Below are positions 56,077 to 64,000 of a stretch of 64,000 nt of DNA, piece by piece. The notes beneath the pieces were generated by a model. The model saw only the letters and a list, made by a program, of their open reading frames with translations. It did no database searches and was not told where the DNA came from. Origin of the DNA: Synechococcus sp. PROS-U-1 (GTDB taxonomy: Bacteria; Cyanobacteriota; Cyanobacteriia; PCC-6307; Cyanobiaceae); assembly GCF_014279755.1 (NCBI RefSeq), contig NZ_CP047951.1:248001-312000 (forward strand), written 5' to 3'. Position 1 is the first letter of the stretch. Each line of letters opens with the position of its first letter. Both the position numbers and the translations under genes were made by a program.

Positions 56077-59000
56077 TCAGACCAGCCCTTTTTGTTCGGC
56101 CAGCTCGCGCAATGCTGTGACCTGCCAGCGACGGCAGTCACCTGGTGAGGATCGATAGAACTGCCCCCAGGCCTGGGCTTTGTGCTGTGGGTAGGTTTCC
56201 GGACGGAGGGAGGGATGGCTCTGTTGCCAGCCCACTCGGACGGCATGACCGATCACCACGTCGAGGGCCAGGTCATCCTCGAAGCGCACCTCCGGATTGG
56301 CTTCGACAAACGCCATCAGCGAGAGCAGGCATTCGCTGCAGAGTTGGCGGTATTCCGGGGCCTTGATGCGACTCAGCAGATGGTCGACTTGGGCGGCGAA
56401 ATTGCGTTCGCCGGGTGTTTTCTCGAGGACGAGACGGCTGTTGAGTCGATTGCGCCGTTCCAGCTTGTCGCCTATCACCAGGCCGCGGCAGTGTTGCAGC
56501 AGGGACCAGATTCCGGCATAGAAATCACGGGGAACTTTTTGGAATGAGCCGAGGCGGATGCGGTGCTGAAGCCAGTCGCCGCCACCTGGTGTCTCCTCCA
56601 ACGGGTCGGGAACCGACCACTGCACCCTGCCGCTCACATGCAGTTGTTCGCCGCGTTGCAGGGCGGCCCTGGCATGCTCCACATCCCCGAGCACGGCGCG
56701 CAATCGTTTGCGGATGGCGTGGGGTGCTTCGCTGCAGAGGGCTTCAAAGGCCTCGTCCTGAGTGAGTGTTTTCTCTACCGCCAGTTCTGATGTCAGCAGC
56801 AACATCAGCTGGCCCAGCTGAAGCGTGAGGCTGCCTTTGAGCAGGGCGGGCTCCCGCCGCGCCACGCTGTCGAGAGCGAGCAGGAGTTCCTGTTCGAGCA
56901 TGCGTTCACGGCCGTCGATCCCACTGGTGGTCTCAATCCGTTCGGCGATGGCAGCACTGTCCATCGGTTGACGAAGCCGGGAGTCACCGGTGTAGTTGCG
57001 CCCCACCACCACCTGTTTCTGACGGACGAGAAGATCGGTCAGGGCATCCTCCAGCTGGGGATGCACCATGCCCATGGCGCCGGCGCAGCGCCGCACCACA
57101 TTCCAGTCTTCACAACGCAAGCCCCGGTGATACACCTCTTCGAGGAGGTTTCGCAGGGCCACAGGATGTCCATTGGGGCTGCGTTGAATCCCCTGAGGGC
57201 CGAGACGCCGTTGCAGCAACTCGAGCACTTCGGCCTGTTCATGCAGTAGTCCACTGCTCCAGAGGCGCTGACTCAACTGATCGATCGGAGTGTCATCCAG
57301 CTCCTGCTCCTCAGCGGCCGTCAGATCCCGTAGATCAGTGGCGTCGCGCAGAACGTGCTGGGGTTGATCGGATGTTGAGACCGGTTTCTGCTGAAGCGGA
57401 GGCAGTTGGACGTTCTGCCCATGATCCACCAGCTCACTGAGGCGGCCCAACCGGACGGGGATGCTTTCAATGACGCCGCTGCCAAGTTGCCGGGCCAGTT
57501 TGAGGACGATGTCGCGATGTTGCTTCAAGGCGGCTTCGCGAATGGGAATGACCAGAAGGGGCTGTCCCACGCCGCGCCAGTGCCGTTGCAGCAGATGCAG
57601 CTCGTCCACAACAGTTTCCAGCAGCTCCTCCGGGTCATCAGCCAGATAGCTGCTGCGGTCCTCCAGCACAGACGGGGTAAACACGCTGATGGTGCCGTCC
57701 TGGTGGTAGACGCGTGCGGTGTCCTCGGTTTCCACCCGGTGTCCCGGGCGTCCGCTGAGCTTCAGACGGGGATTGGTGCCAGCTGCTTTCAGCCGTTGCT
57801 TCAGCTCGTCGGACGACAGCACAGGAATCACCATGGTTGGATCGATCGGCACCTCTGCCGCCATCAGGTCCTGGCGCACGGCATCCGTCTCCGGAGCCAT
57901 CGCCACAAGAACTGACTCGGCGCCTAGTGGCTGCGGCTCCCTGCGGCCACAGGGGTCAATGTCTTCGGGGCGGATCAGATCCTCGAGCAGCATTTCCCCC
58001 AGCCAGACGAGGCTTTGGGTCCAGATCAGCGGCAGGTTGGTGTTGGCCAACCGGGCCTGGCTGCCTGGATTCAGCCGTTCCTGATCGACGGCACTGGCAG
58101 GGACCTGGTAAAGCTCGGGGTAGAGACGTTCTCCGTTCTGTTCAACGGCAAGAGCCTTGAGCTGGTTGTGCAAGCGCCGGGCCTCGTCCCAGCGGCTTTC
58201 GCAGCATGCGGTGACCAGTTCGAAGGCCAGAAACAATGGCCACTCCGACTCGATCCCTTCAAAGGCGGCGAGCTCTTCGGGTTCGTAGTGCAAGCGGGTG
58301 ATGTCTTCCACCACCGTCTGGTGGCCGTCCCGGAGGAAGCGTTTGTAGCCGTAAGCCCCGCCGAGTTCCCGTCGAATGCGACGGCCGGTGCGCTCCACCA
58401 GGGCGGCATCTTCCACCGCCCAGGCGGGATAACCAATCACCGACAGACAGGCACTGTCGGCCTCCTTGCTGGCGGATTCCCGCGGCAAGAGGCCTTGCAA
58501 GGCGCGCCTTAGGCGCACGATGGCCCCCTGGGGAATCAGCAGGATGCAGCTGCCGTCCCCATGGAGGCCGTAGAGGTCAAGGCCATCCAGGGCCTCCAGG
58601 GCGGCCTTGGCCATGCCGATCGAGCTCGCATTGCGCTCCGGCAGGCCATGGTTGCCTTTGTCGCCCCGTTCCCAGATCCCGTAGTCGGGGGTGCGGTAGG
58701 CCCTTGAGATGTAGTGCACCAGGTTTTGGAGAAAATCCACCTCGTCACGGCTTTGCACCACGGGGCAGCTGCCCTTCGTTAACTGCGCCAGCTGCAGTAA
58801 GAACAGTGAGGTGGCATCCAGTTGAAGATGGCCCCAGGCGTCATCGGCCACCACCGGTTCGCCCGTGCAGCTGTCGTACTTGGCATGAAGTGCGTCGAGG
58901 GGATGCAGGCTCTCCTTGAAGCGTTCAACTTTCCCCGCCTGGCGCATCATCGAGCGCATCAGGCCACGCATGAGGGCCACCACGCGCTGCTCCAGTTCCC

Positions 59001-59286
59001 AGGAGCGTTTGCTGCTCTCCCCCTGCTGGCGTTTGTGGGCCAGGGCCAATCCCCACACACATTGCACCGAATAGACGCAGTCCCGTACCCAGGCATCGCC
59101 GTAGTTGCCATGGATGGTGTGGGCGGTGCTGGCGGGGAGCAGTCCACTGATCGGGTCTTGCCGATCGAGAACGACCCGTTGGATGGACTGATCCAGACGC
59201 TGAAGGCTTGTGGCGTGGTGCTGCGGAAGGGTTTCCGTCGTCGTCAAAACCATGCCCTCATCCATCACCACCTCTAAATTCTCCAA
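56077..59286 (-). CDS. phosphorylase kinase alpha/beta-like (GH15-related) protein
   Basis: 1069-residue protein resembling eukaryotic phosphorylase-kinase regulatory subunits alpha/beta, which share a glucoamylase (GH15)-like domain. The N-terminal region (about 25-430) has LDRQDPISGLLPAS, YGDAWVRDCVYSVQCVWGLALAHKR, DDAWGHLQLDATSLFLLQLAQL and YGIWERGDKGNHGLPERNASSIGMAKAALEAL, the pattern of PHKA-like proteins. The rest is alpha-helical with a long Gln/Leu-rich middle. No kinase catalytic domain. In eukaryotes such subunits regulate phosphorylase; a glycogen-related function here is inference. Start ATG 59286, divergent from a glycosyltransferase at 15 bp. Also the longest gene in the window. 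Confidence 0.82.
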   Translation of the reverse strand: MENLEVVMDEGMVLTTTETLPQHHATSLQRLDQSIQRVVLDRQDPISGLLPASTAHTIHGNYGDAWVRDCVYSVQCVWGLALAHKRQQGESSKRSWELEQRVVALMRGLMRSMMRQAGKVERFKESLHPLDALHAKYDSCTGEPVVADDAWGHLQLDATSLFLLQLAQLTKGSCPVVQSRDEVDFLQNLVHYISRAYRTPDYGIWERGDKGNHGLPERNASSIGMAKAALEALDGLDLYGLHGDGSCILLIPQGAIVRLRRALQGLLPRESASKEADSACLSVIGYPAWAVEDAALVERTGRRIRRELGGAYGYKRFLRDGHQTVVEDITRLHYEPEELAAFEGIESEWPLFLAFELVTACCESRWDEARRLHNQLKALAVEQNGERLYPELYQVPASAVDQERLNPGSQARLANTNLPLIWTQSLVWLGEMLLEDLIRPEDIDPCGRREPQPLGAESVLVAMAPETDAVRQDLMAAEVPIDPTMVIPVLSSDELKQRLKAAGTNPRLKLSGRPGHRVETEDTARVYHQDGTISVFTPSVLEDRSSYLADDPEELLETVVDELHLLQRHWRGVGQPLLVIPIREAALKQHRDIVLKLARQLGSGVIESIPVRLGRLSELVDHGQNVQLPPLQQKPVSTSDQPQHVLRDATDLRDLTAAEEQELDDTPIDQLSQRLWSSGLLHEQAEVLELLQRRLGPQGIQRSPNGHPVALRNLLEEVYHRGLRCEDWNVVRRCAGAMGMVHPQLEDALTDLLVRQKQVVVGRNYTGDSRLRQPMDSAAIAERIETTSGIDGRERMLEQELLLALDSVARREPALLKGSLTLQLGQLMLLLTSELAVEKTLTQDEAFEALCSEAPHAIRKRLRAVLGDVEHARAALQRGEQLHVSGRVQWSVPDPLEETPGGGDWLQHRIRLGSFQKVPRDFYAGIWSLLQHCRGLVIGDKLERRNRLNSRLVLEKTPGERNFAAQVDHLLSRIKAPEYRQLCSECLLSLMAFVEANPEVRFEDDLALDVVIGHAVRVGWQQSHPSLRPETYPQHKAQAWGQFYRSSPGDCRRWQVTALRELAEQKGLV

Positions 59287-59301
59287 CGCAGCCCCACGGC
59301 C

Positions 59302-60036
59302 ATGGACTCAGTCAGCACCACTCCCGATGACCGTCGCCGCTGCAAGGTGCTTGGCGTGCCCGTGGATGCCTGCCGCGACGTTTGTGCTGCAGCCCTCGGA
59401 CTGCACGCCCGGGGAGGGGGGCGCATCGTCACCCTCAATGCTGAGATGACGATTTCCGCTCGGGCGGATGCCTCTCTTGGGCAGGCGATCGGGACGGCTG
59501 ATCTGGTGATCCCCGATGGAGCTGGCGTGGTCTGGGCTCTGGGCCGTCAGAAGGTCCGCGTCGTCAAGACGGCAGGGATCGAGCTCGCCTGGACCTTGCT
59601 GAACTACGCCGCAGCCCATCAATGGCGTGTGGCTCTGGTGGGGGCATCACCTGAGGTGATGGAGACCCTGCGCGCGGATTTGCCTCAGCGCATCGTTGGG
59701 CTCAACCTGGCTTTCACGGTGGATGGCTATCAATCGCCCGAGACCTGGCCCGGCATCGAGGCTCAGCTCAAGCAATTGCAGCCGGACCTTGTACTGGTGG
59801 CCCTGGGTGTGCCTCGTCAAGAAACCTGGTCTGAGCGCGTAGCGGCCGGACAACCTGGACTTTGGATGGGAGTTGGAGGAAGTTTTGATGTCTGGGCCGG
59901 CACCAAAAAACGTGCACCCGGCTGGATGTGCCGGATGCAGCTCGAGTGGATGTATCGGCTCATCCAGGAACCATCCCGATGGCGACGCATGCTTTCGTTG
60001 CCTGCCTTCGTTCTGGATGTGATTCGGATGGGCTGA
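59302..60036 (+). CDS. WecG/TagA/CpsF-family glycosyltransferase
   Basis: 244-residue cytoplasmic GT26 glycosyltransferase. Family features: ILGVPVDAC-type start, IVTLNAEMTISARADASL (T-x-N-x-E), the DLVIPDGAGVVWALG stretch with the catalytic Asp, and a C-terminal AxRAPxWM-like segment (KKRAPGWMCRMQLEWMYRL). These enzymes add ManNAc-type or related sugars to lipid-linked intermediates of surface polymers. Only 15 bp from the divergent PhK-like gene; psbK converges 4 bp after. Confidence 0.9.
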   Translation: MDSVSTTPDDRRRCKVLGVPVDACRDVCAAALGLHARGGGRIVTLNAEMTISARADASLGQAIGTADLVIPDGAGVVWALGRQKVRVVKTAGIELAWTLLNYAAAHQWRVALVGASPEVMETLRADLPQRIVGLNLAFTVDGYQSPETWPGIEAQLKQLQPDLVLVALGVPRQETWSERVAAGQPGLWMGVGGSFDVWAGTKKRAPGWMCRMQLEWMYRLIQEPSRWRRMLSLPAFVLDVIRMG

Positions 60037-60040
60037 GGCT

Positions 60041-60184
60041 TCAGCGGAAGCCCACAGAGGCTTGCCAAACGAAGGCAAGAAGCAGGAAGAACACTGGGAT
60101 CAACGGAAGGATGTCGATCAGCGGCGAGAAGGCCTGATAGGCCTCGGGCAGCTGTGCCAGCAGGTCGAGGGTGAAGGCGGCCAT
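60041..60184 (-). CDS. psbK: photosystem II protein PsbK
   Basis: 47-residue PSII subunit from ATG 60184 ([19 protein letters not shown]). The mature part carries [22 protein letters not shown], the conserved ending of PsbK. The first residues are the cleaved leader of psbK products. The frame is open 33 codons further upstream but only as overlap with the tgt end; Met at 60193 (MQGMAAF) is the only other candidate. It lies downstream of tgt on the same strand, the usual cyanobacterial order. Confidence 0.95.
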   Translation of the reverse strand: MAAFTLDLLAQLPEAYQAFSPLIDILPLIPVFFLLLAFVWQASVGFR

Positions 60185-60215
60185 CCCTTGCATCAAAAAG
60201 GCGTTCGGCTGGACG

Positions 60216-61334
60216 CTACCACGTGTGATGGGCTGGCGAGTCTGGCTCCCAGGGAGCGAAATCCTCTGAAAAACAGCCGTCACGGATGGCTTGTGCCATG
60301 GCGGACGTGAAACGCACCAGCTGGGTGATGTTGTGAATGCTCAGCAAGGTGAGGCCCAGGAGTTCTTCGCTACGAATCAAGTGATGCAGATAGGCCCTGG
60401 TGTGTCCGGTGCAGGCCATGCAGGAGCAGCTCGGATCCAAGGGTGTGTGGTCGTGGCGGAAACGTGCATTGCGCAGATTCCAGCGTTCTCCACCAACGAG
60501 GGCCGTGCCATGGCGACCCAGTCGGGTGGGCAAGACACAGTCGAAGAGGTCGATCCCGTTGGCCACGGCGATGGCCATCTCGCGCAGAGTGCCGATGCCC
60601 ATCAAGTACCGGGGTTTGTTGGTGGGGAGCAAGGGCGTGACATCCCGCACGATGCGGTGCATGTCCTCCACGGGCTCACCGACGCTGACGCCACCGACGG
60701 CGATCCCTGGCAGATCGAAGGAGGCCACGGCACGGGCACTCTCCCGCCGCAGATGCGGGAAACAGCCCCCCTGAACAATGCCGAACAGGGCCTGGTCCAT
60801 GCGTGTGTGGGCTGTGACGCAGCGCTCGAGCCAGGCATGGGTACGGCGACAGGCATCGATGACGTCGTTTTCCGTCGCCGGATAGGGCGGGCACTGGTCG
60901 AAGGCCATGGCCACATCCGCCCCGAGGGCCATCTGGATGTGGGTGGCATGTTCCGGTGTCATGTCGATGGTGCGTCCATCGCGGGGGTTCCGGAACACCA
61001 CGCCGCGGTCATCGATCTTGTTGAGGTCCCCCAGGCTGAACACCTGAAACCCCCCGGAGTCGGTCAGCATCGGGCCGTCCCAGCCCATGAACCGGTGCAG
61101 CCCCCCCGCAGCTGCCACGATGTCCTCACCGGGTTGCAAATGCAGGTGGTAAGTGTTGGAGAGCACCATCTGGGCACCCGTGTGCCTCAGTTGCTCGGTG
61201 CTGATGCCCTTGACGGTCGCAAGAGTCCCCACTGGCATGAAGCGTGGTGTGTGCACCGGTCCATGCGGAGTCTCAAAGGTGCCGCACCGGGCTGCTGTGT
61301 TGGCGCAATGCGCGTTGATCTCAAAGCCGAACAA
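60216..61334 (-). CDS. tgt: queuine tRNA-ribosyltransferase
   Basis: Exchanges guanine 34 of tRNAs with GUN anticodons for the queuosine precursor. 372 residues: [13 protein letters not shown], catalytic region [13 protein letters not shown] and [16 protein letters not shown], and the zinc site [17 protein letters not shown] followed by LLSIHN. Start ATG 61334 ([10 protein letters not shown]). Divergent from cobS at 29 bp and followed by psbK. Confidence 0.97.
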   Translation of the reverse strand: MFGFEINAHCANTAARCGTFETPHGPVHTPRFMPVGTLATVKGISTEQLRHTGAQMVLSNTYHLHLQPGEDIVAAAGGLHRFMGWDGPMLTDSGGFQVFSLGDLNKIDDRGVVFRNPRDGRTIDMTPEHATHIQMALGADVAMAFDQCPPYPATENDVIDACRRTHAWLERCVTAHTRMDQALFGIVQGGCFPHLRRESARAVASFDLPGIAVGGVSVGEPVEDMHRIVRDVTPLLPTNKPRYLMGIGTLREMAIAVANGIDLFDCVLPTRLGRHGTALVGGERWNLRNARFRHDHTPLDPSCSCMACTGHTRAYLHHLIRSEELLGLTLLSIHNITQLVRFTSAMAQAIRDGCFSEDFAPWEPDSPAHHTW

Positions 61335-61363
61335 GGCTGATCCGCCCCTGCAATGACCCTACG

Positions 61364-62134
61364 GTGAGGGCTGATTGCACCCGTCACGCCATTCCCCGGA
61401 TCGCTCCGTCCTGGCTGTCTGATCTGGCGGGAGCCTGGATCTTTTACACAGTGCTGCCTGCATGGCCTTGGCCGCAGCCCTCGTTTCAGCGCATTGCACG
61501 ATTCGCTCCCTGGATTGGGCTGTTGATCGGTGCGCTGCAGGGGCTGCTCTGGAGTGGTCTGTCCAGGTTGGGTTGGCCTCCTGAAGCCTGTGCCCCATGC
61601 GTTGTGGCTCTTGGTATCCAACTCAGTGGTGGATTGCACCACGACGGCTTGATCGATACGGCGGATGGCCTTGGGGCGCCTGAGGAACGGCGGCTCGAGG
61701 CCATGGAGGACAGCCGTGTGGGCGCCAGTGGCGTGCTGGCTCTCGTGATGGTGGTCCTGCTGCAAGTCGCGGCATTGATCCAATTGGGGCCCAAGGCCCC
61801 GATCGGGCTCTGTTTGGCTGCGTTCTGGGCGCGGGTGTCCCCGCTCTGGGCCATGGCGCGTTTCGACTATCTCCGGGCCGATGGCACCGCTGCTTTTCAT
61901 CGCGACCATGCCAGGCCGCTCTGGGATGCCCTGCCCACACTGCTGGTGGTGGCTCTGCTGGCCGGGGTGGTCGCGCCCTTCCCTCTTCTCTTGGGGATGG
62001 TCGTGGCGATCCTTGTCGCCCAGGCTCTTGGGCGACGCCTGGGGGGGCACACCGGTGACAGCTATGGAGCGGTTCTTGTGTTGACCGAGATGATCACGCT
62101 GCTTGGCCTGGCGTTGCTTCTGCCGGCCAGTTGA
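61364..62134 (+). CDS. cobS: adenosylcobinamide-GDP ribazoletransferase
   Basis: Late cobalamin synthesis enzyme joining alpha-ribazole to adenosylcobinamide-GDP in the membrane. 256 residues, six or seven hydrophobic segments, with the CobS signature GGLHHDGLIDTADGLG and GASGVLALVMVVLLQ. GTG start at 61364. Its last 41 bp overlap the end of the convergent kinase gene. Marine Synechococcus make pseudocobalamin, so the base attached may be adenine (known for the group). Confidence 0.93.
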   Translation: MRADCTRHAIPRIAPSWLSDLAGAWIFYTVLPAWPWPQPSFQRIARFAPWIGLLIGALQGLLWSGLSRLGWPPEACAPCVVALGIQLSGGLHHDGLIDTADGLGAPEERRLEAMEDSRVGASGVLALVMVVLLQVAALIQLGPKAPIGLCLAAFWARVSPLWAMARFDYLRADGTAAFHRDHARPLWDALPTLLVVALLAGVVAPFPLLLGMVVAILVAQALGRRLGGHTGDSYGAVLVLTEMITLLGLALLLPAS

Positions 62135-63215
62135 GGACGAACGCGTTGCCCTGAGTGGGCAGATCCGGAGCGATCGTGGATGGCTCCACGCAGAGGCTCA
62201 GGCGGCGGCCCTGCCGTTCCGCCAAGGAGCGTGCGAGGGCGAGTCCAAGGCCGGTACCGGGTCGGTCTTGGCCGGTGGATCCCCGTTCTCCCTGCTCGAA
62301 AATCAGATCCCTTTCCTCCGTGGGGATCGGTGGCCCGTTGTCCCAGACGCAGAGCCCGTTGGGCAACAGACACAGTCCGACGGTGCAACCCGCTGGGCTG
62401 TAGCGGAACGCATTCTCCAGGAGGTTGGCGACGATTTCCGCGATGGTGCCGTCCTGGGACGGCTGGTCGATCCATTGGGGCCACTGCTGCGGCCCTTGCC
62501 AGGGGCGGCCCTGCAGGCTTGCTGTTGCTTCCGCCCGCTCCAGCAGGGGCATCAGCAGGGTTTGCATTGTTGCCTCGCCTTCGGCCGGCCCTGGGGGCAA
62601 CAGGGTGGGCCCCAGATTCTCTTGCTGCGGAAGACGCTTCTGCCCAAGGCCATCCAGAACGTCGATGTACTGGCCGAGTTGCCGTTGCTCCGAGAGCATG
62701 CCCTCCACAAGTGGACGATGGGAGCTGTCCGCTTCAAGCCGCCGCATCAGCAGCTGGGCGTAGGTGCGCAGGGCCGCCAGTGGATTGCGCAACTGATGAA
62801 CGAGTGTGCGCAGTTGATCGTTTTGTTGGCTCAGTTCCTGGCGGAGTTGTAAGCATTCCAGGTCCCGCCCCAGAGCGTGGCTGATGGCGGCAGCACTGCG
62901 TCTCATCCGTTGGTCCAGGGTCAGAGTCCAGCTCCGTTGAGGATCCAGGTCGGCGCGCAGGGCCCCCAGGATTAATCCGGCATCCTGCAGTGGGTACCAG
63001 CGCCGACTCTGATGGGGTAAGCGGAGGTTGGGGTCTGCGTCGGCGGCGGGGAGGGAGCGTTCATTGGCGGACCATTGCCGAATCAGCAGCAAGGGCGGGC
63101 CTTGTTGATTGGGTGGTGCACTGACATAAAGCCCCAGATGCTGAATGCCCTCTTTGGCGGTTAGATCTGCCAGCTGTTGGTCTGTGAAGTCGAAGAATCG
63201 ATCTGTCAGCTGCAT
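62094..63215 (-). CDS. sensor histidine kinase, soluble
   Basis: 373-residue cytoplasmic histidine kinase with no membrane segment. N-terminal GAF-like sensor region (about 1-125), H-box VHQLRNPLAALRTYAQL (about 147-163) and ATPase motifs ENAFRYSPAG (N box), VWDNGPPIP (G1) and GTGLGLALARSLA (G2). Which sensor kinase of cyanobacteria this is (for example Hik2/CSK-type) I cannot tell. It has no receiver partner nearby. A 381-bp region follows on its upstream side. Confidence 0.88.
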   Translation of the reverse strand: MQLTDRFFDFTDQQLADLTAKEGIQHLGLYVSAPPNQQGPPLLLIRQWSANERSLPAADADPNLRLPHQSRRWYPLQDAGLILGALRADLDPQRSWTLTLDQRMRRSAAAISHALGRDLECLQLRQELSQQNDQLRTLVHQLRNPLAALRTYAQLLMRRLEADSSHRPLVEGMLSEQRQLGQYIDVLDGLGQKRLPQQENLGPTLLPPGPAEGEATMQTLLMPLLERAEATASLQGRPWQGPQQWPQWIDQPSQDGTIAEIVANLLENAFRYSPAGCTVGLCLLPNGLCVWDNGPPIPTEERDLIFEQGERGSTGQDRPGTGLGLALARSLAERQGRRLSLCVEPSTIAPDLPTQGNAFVLNWPAEATPGQAA

Positions 63216-63266
63216 CGGATCCGGCCGATCAATTCACGCGCTCAAGCAAGCCTGCGCGAGGGGGAC

Positions 63267-63294
63267 TTGAAAAATCTGGGAAAAGTCTTAAGAT
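63267..63294 (+). promoter_or_regulatory. candidate sigma70-type promoter
   Basis: TTGAAA at 63267-63272 and TAAGAT at 63289-63294 with 16-bp spacing. A start near 63301 would leave about 295 nt of leader before the DUF3155 gene. Confidence 0.5.
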
Positions 63295-63314
63295 CCTCCT
63301 ATCGACCGAAGGCG

Positions 63315-63331
63315 CTGTTCATTGTGAACAG
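63315..63331. repeat. inverted repeat in the long upstream region
   Basis: CTGTTCA and TGAACAG, perfect 7-bp arms with a 3-nt loop, about 15-30 nt downstream of the candidate transcription start. Confidence 0.5.
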
Positions 63332-63352
63332 ACGCCCGCCATCTCTCACAAA

Positions 63353-63373
63353 GGTTGCATTTGTTTTGCAACC
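63353..63373. repeat. second inverted repeat in the long upstream region
   Basis: GGTTGCA and TGCAACC, perfect 7-bp arms with a 7-nt T-rich loop. No T-run follows. Confidence 0.5.
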
Positions 63374-63595
63374 AAAGCTACAGCAGAGGTTGATGTGTCC
63401 TCGGCTGCTTCTCGCTTGGGTGTTGGTGTTCTGCAGGTGATTGTGGTTTGTCCTCAATCGCCTCAACGCGGTCCCTTGCGTCTGGCGTTTTACGCCGACG
63501 GCTACTGACGATTCCGTGGTGATGGTCTTCGCCGAAACGGATTCCGTCTGTTCTGACGAATCACCCTGTTCTTCCTTTCGTATCGGAGCCCTTCC

Positions 63596-63964
63596 ATGTC
63601 CAAGAAGCGCAAGCGCATCAGTCGTCGTCGCCTGGCAGGTCAACGGGTCCTGGCGCATGTGCCAACCCACCACCTCGAAACCGGTGAGTACAAGCCCGTT
63701 ACTGCGGCTCGTCGGTACATCGCTGAGGCTGGAATGGTGCCACCGGCTCTTCTGAACGTGCGCCGCAACGAGCACACCACTGATCGTTTCTTCTGGGGTG
63801 AGAAGGGTCTTTTCAGTGCGCAATACGCCGAAGAGAACCATTTCCTCTTTCCATCGTTGCGCATCATTGTTGATTCAATCGGTGAGGACCAGCTCTTTGA
63901 AGGCCTTGAGCTTGGTGCCGATGATTGGGAAGAAATGGAGGAGTACGAGTACGCCTTTGTTTGA
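63596..63964 (+). CDS. DUF3155-type conserved cyanobacterial protein
   Basis: 122-residue protein. A very basic N terminus (MSKKRKRISRRRLAGQRVL), then a conserved-looking core LETGEYKPVTAARRYIAEAG, and an acidic C terminus (DDWEEMEEYEYAFV). I recall this as a DUF3155 family found throughout cyanobacteria; function unknown. The basic N terminus suggests nucleic-acid binding (inference). ATG 63596 with a GGAG about 10 nt before it. Confidence 0.75.
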   Translation: MSKKRKRISRRRLAGQRVLAHVPTHHLETGEYKPVTAARRYIAEAGMVPPALLNVRRNEHTTDRFFWGEKGLFSAQYAEENHFLFPSLRIIVDSIGEDQLFEGLELGADDWEEMEEYEYAFV

Positions 63965-64000
63965 TCAAAGACGCTCCAGCACTCGCTCGATAAACATCAA
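63965..64000 (-). CDS. possible C-terminal end of a minus-strand gene
   Basis: Reading the minus strand into the window edge gives ...LMFIERVLERL followed by a stop at 63965-63967. The palindrome TTTGATCAAA joins this stop to the stop of the plus-strand gene. Only 11 codons are visible, so this is tentative and no product is proposed. Confidence 0.3.
   Translation of the reverse strand: MMFIERVLERL

Larger units (their letters stand above)
63216..63595. other. 380-bp non-coding region between histidine kinase and DUF3155 gene
   Basis: No open frame here looks like a protein. It holds a promoter-like pair at 63267-63294, a hairpin CTGTTCA/TGAACAG at 63315-63331 with a 3-nt loop and a hairpin GGTTGCA/TGCAACC at 63353-63373 with a 7-nt loop. 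It therefore looks like a long leader or small-RNA locus for the plus-strand gene, or an extended upstream region of the divergent kinase. Confidence 0.5.

Noticed and set aside
60291-61340. 349-codon plus-strand frame opposite tgt
   Set aside because: Shadow; tgt has full catalytic and zinc motifs.

Overview
The window is chromosomal DNA of a marine picocyanobacterium, most probably a Synechococcus. Evidence: photosystem II genes (psbE-psbF-psbL-psbJ behind a rubredoxin and ycf48; psbK beside tgt), ndhC-ndhK-ndhJ of the photosynthetic NDH-1 complex, chlD, a cyanobacterial YvcK-like protein with an N-terminal membrane anchor, and a compact GC-rich layout in which many neighbouring genes overlap. 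No rRNA, insertion sequence, prophage or CRISPR array was seen. One tRNA gene, with anticodon CAU, lies at 53647-53719.

Layout. 16-9425: catalase-peroxidase, a kdsD-kdsC pair, cca, a membrane glycosyltransferase, a flavoprotein-SelD fusion and galE. 9526-15749: a parvulin-type isomerase, a type I secretion ABC exporter with a cyclic-nucleotide-binding-like domain, its HlyD adaptor and a glycosyltransferase. 15791-20551: hisS, then three nucleotide-sugar genes (UDP-glucose to UDP-glucuronate, then UDP-xylose or UDP-galacturonate). 20582-24593: PSII and NDH-1 genes. 24587-30422: YvcK, an MCE-type lipid transporter pair, chlD and folK. 30429-32444: an AT-richer gene for a six-repeat extracellular-type protein. 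32593-39832: Nudix hydrolase, a complete photolyase, a DegT aminotransferase, a thioredoxin-like protein, a lipoprotein, a photolyase split into two genes in reversed order, fabI and hisB. 39893-43198: carotenoid oxygenase, SIMPL protein and a sulfotransferase-like protein. 43211-48092: a tight four-gene operon discussed below. 48162-64000: housekeeping genes (rdgB, a phosphohexomutase, ygfZ-like, pyrE, tgt, psbK, cobS), a RecB/RNase H-like nuclease, a CBS-domain membrane protein, a Gfo/Idh/MocA oxidoreductase, a phosphorylase-kinase-alpha-like protein, a WecG-type glycosyltransferase, a histidine kinase and a DUF3155-type protein.

The most interesting system is the operon at 48092-43211 (minus strand): a SABATH-family methyltransferase, a leucine-dehydrogenase-like amino acid dehydrogenase, an oxidase of the monomeric sarcosine oxidase/NikD family and a BCCT betaine-type transporter. 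I infer a route lysine -> piperideine-2-carboxylate -> picolinate -> N-methylpicolinate (homarine), with the transporter handling the product. Each step has a precedent in the respective family, but the assignment as a pathway is my inference and has not been tested here.

The nucleotide-sugar genes, galE, the kds pair, the glycosyltransferases, WecG and DegT point to an active cell-surface polysaccharide or LPS programme. The type I exporter and the signal-less repeat protein point to surface or secreted proteins.
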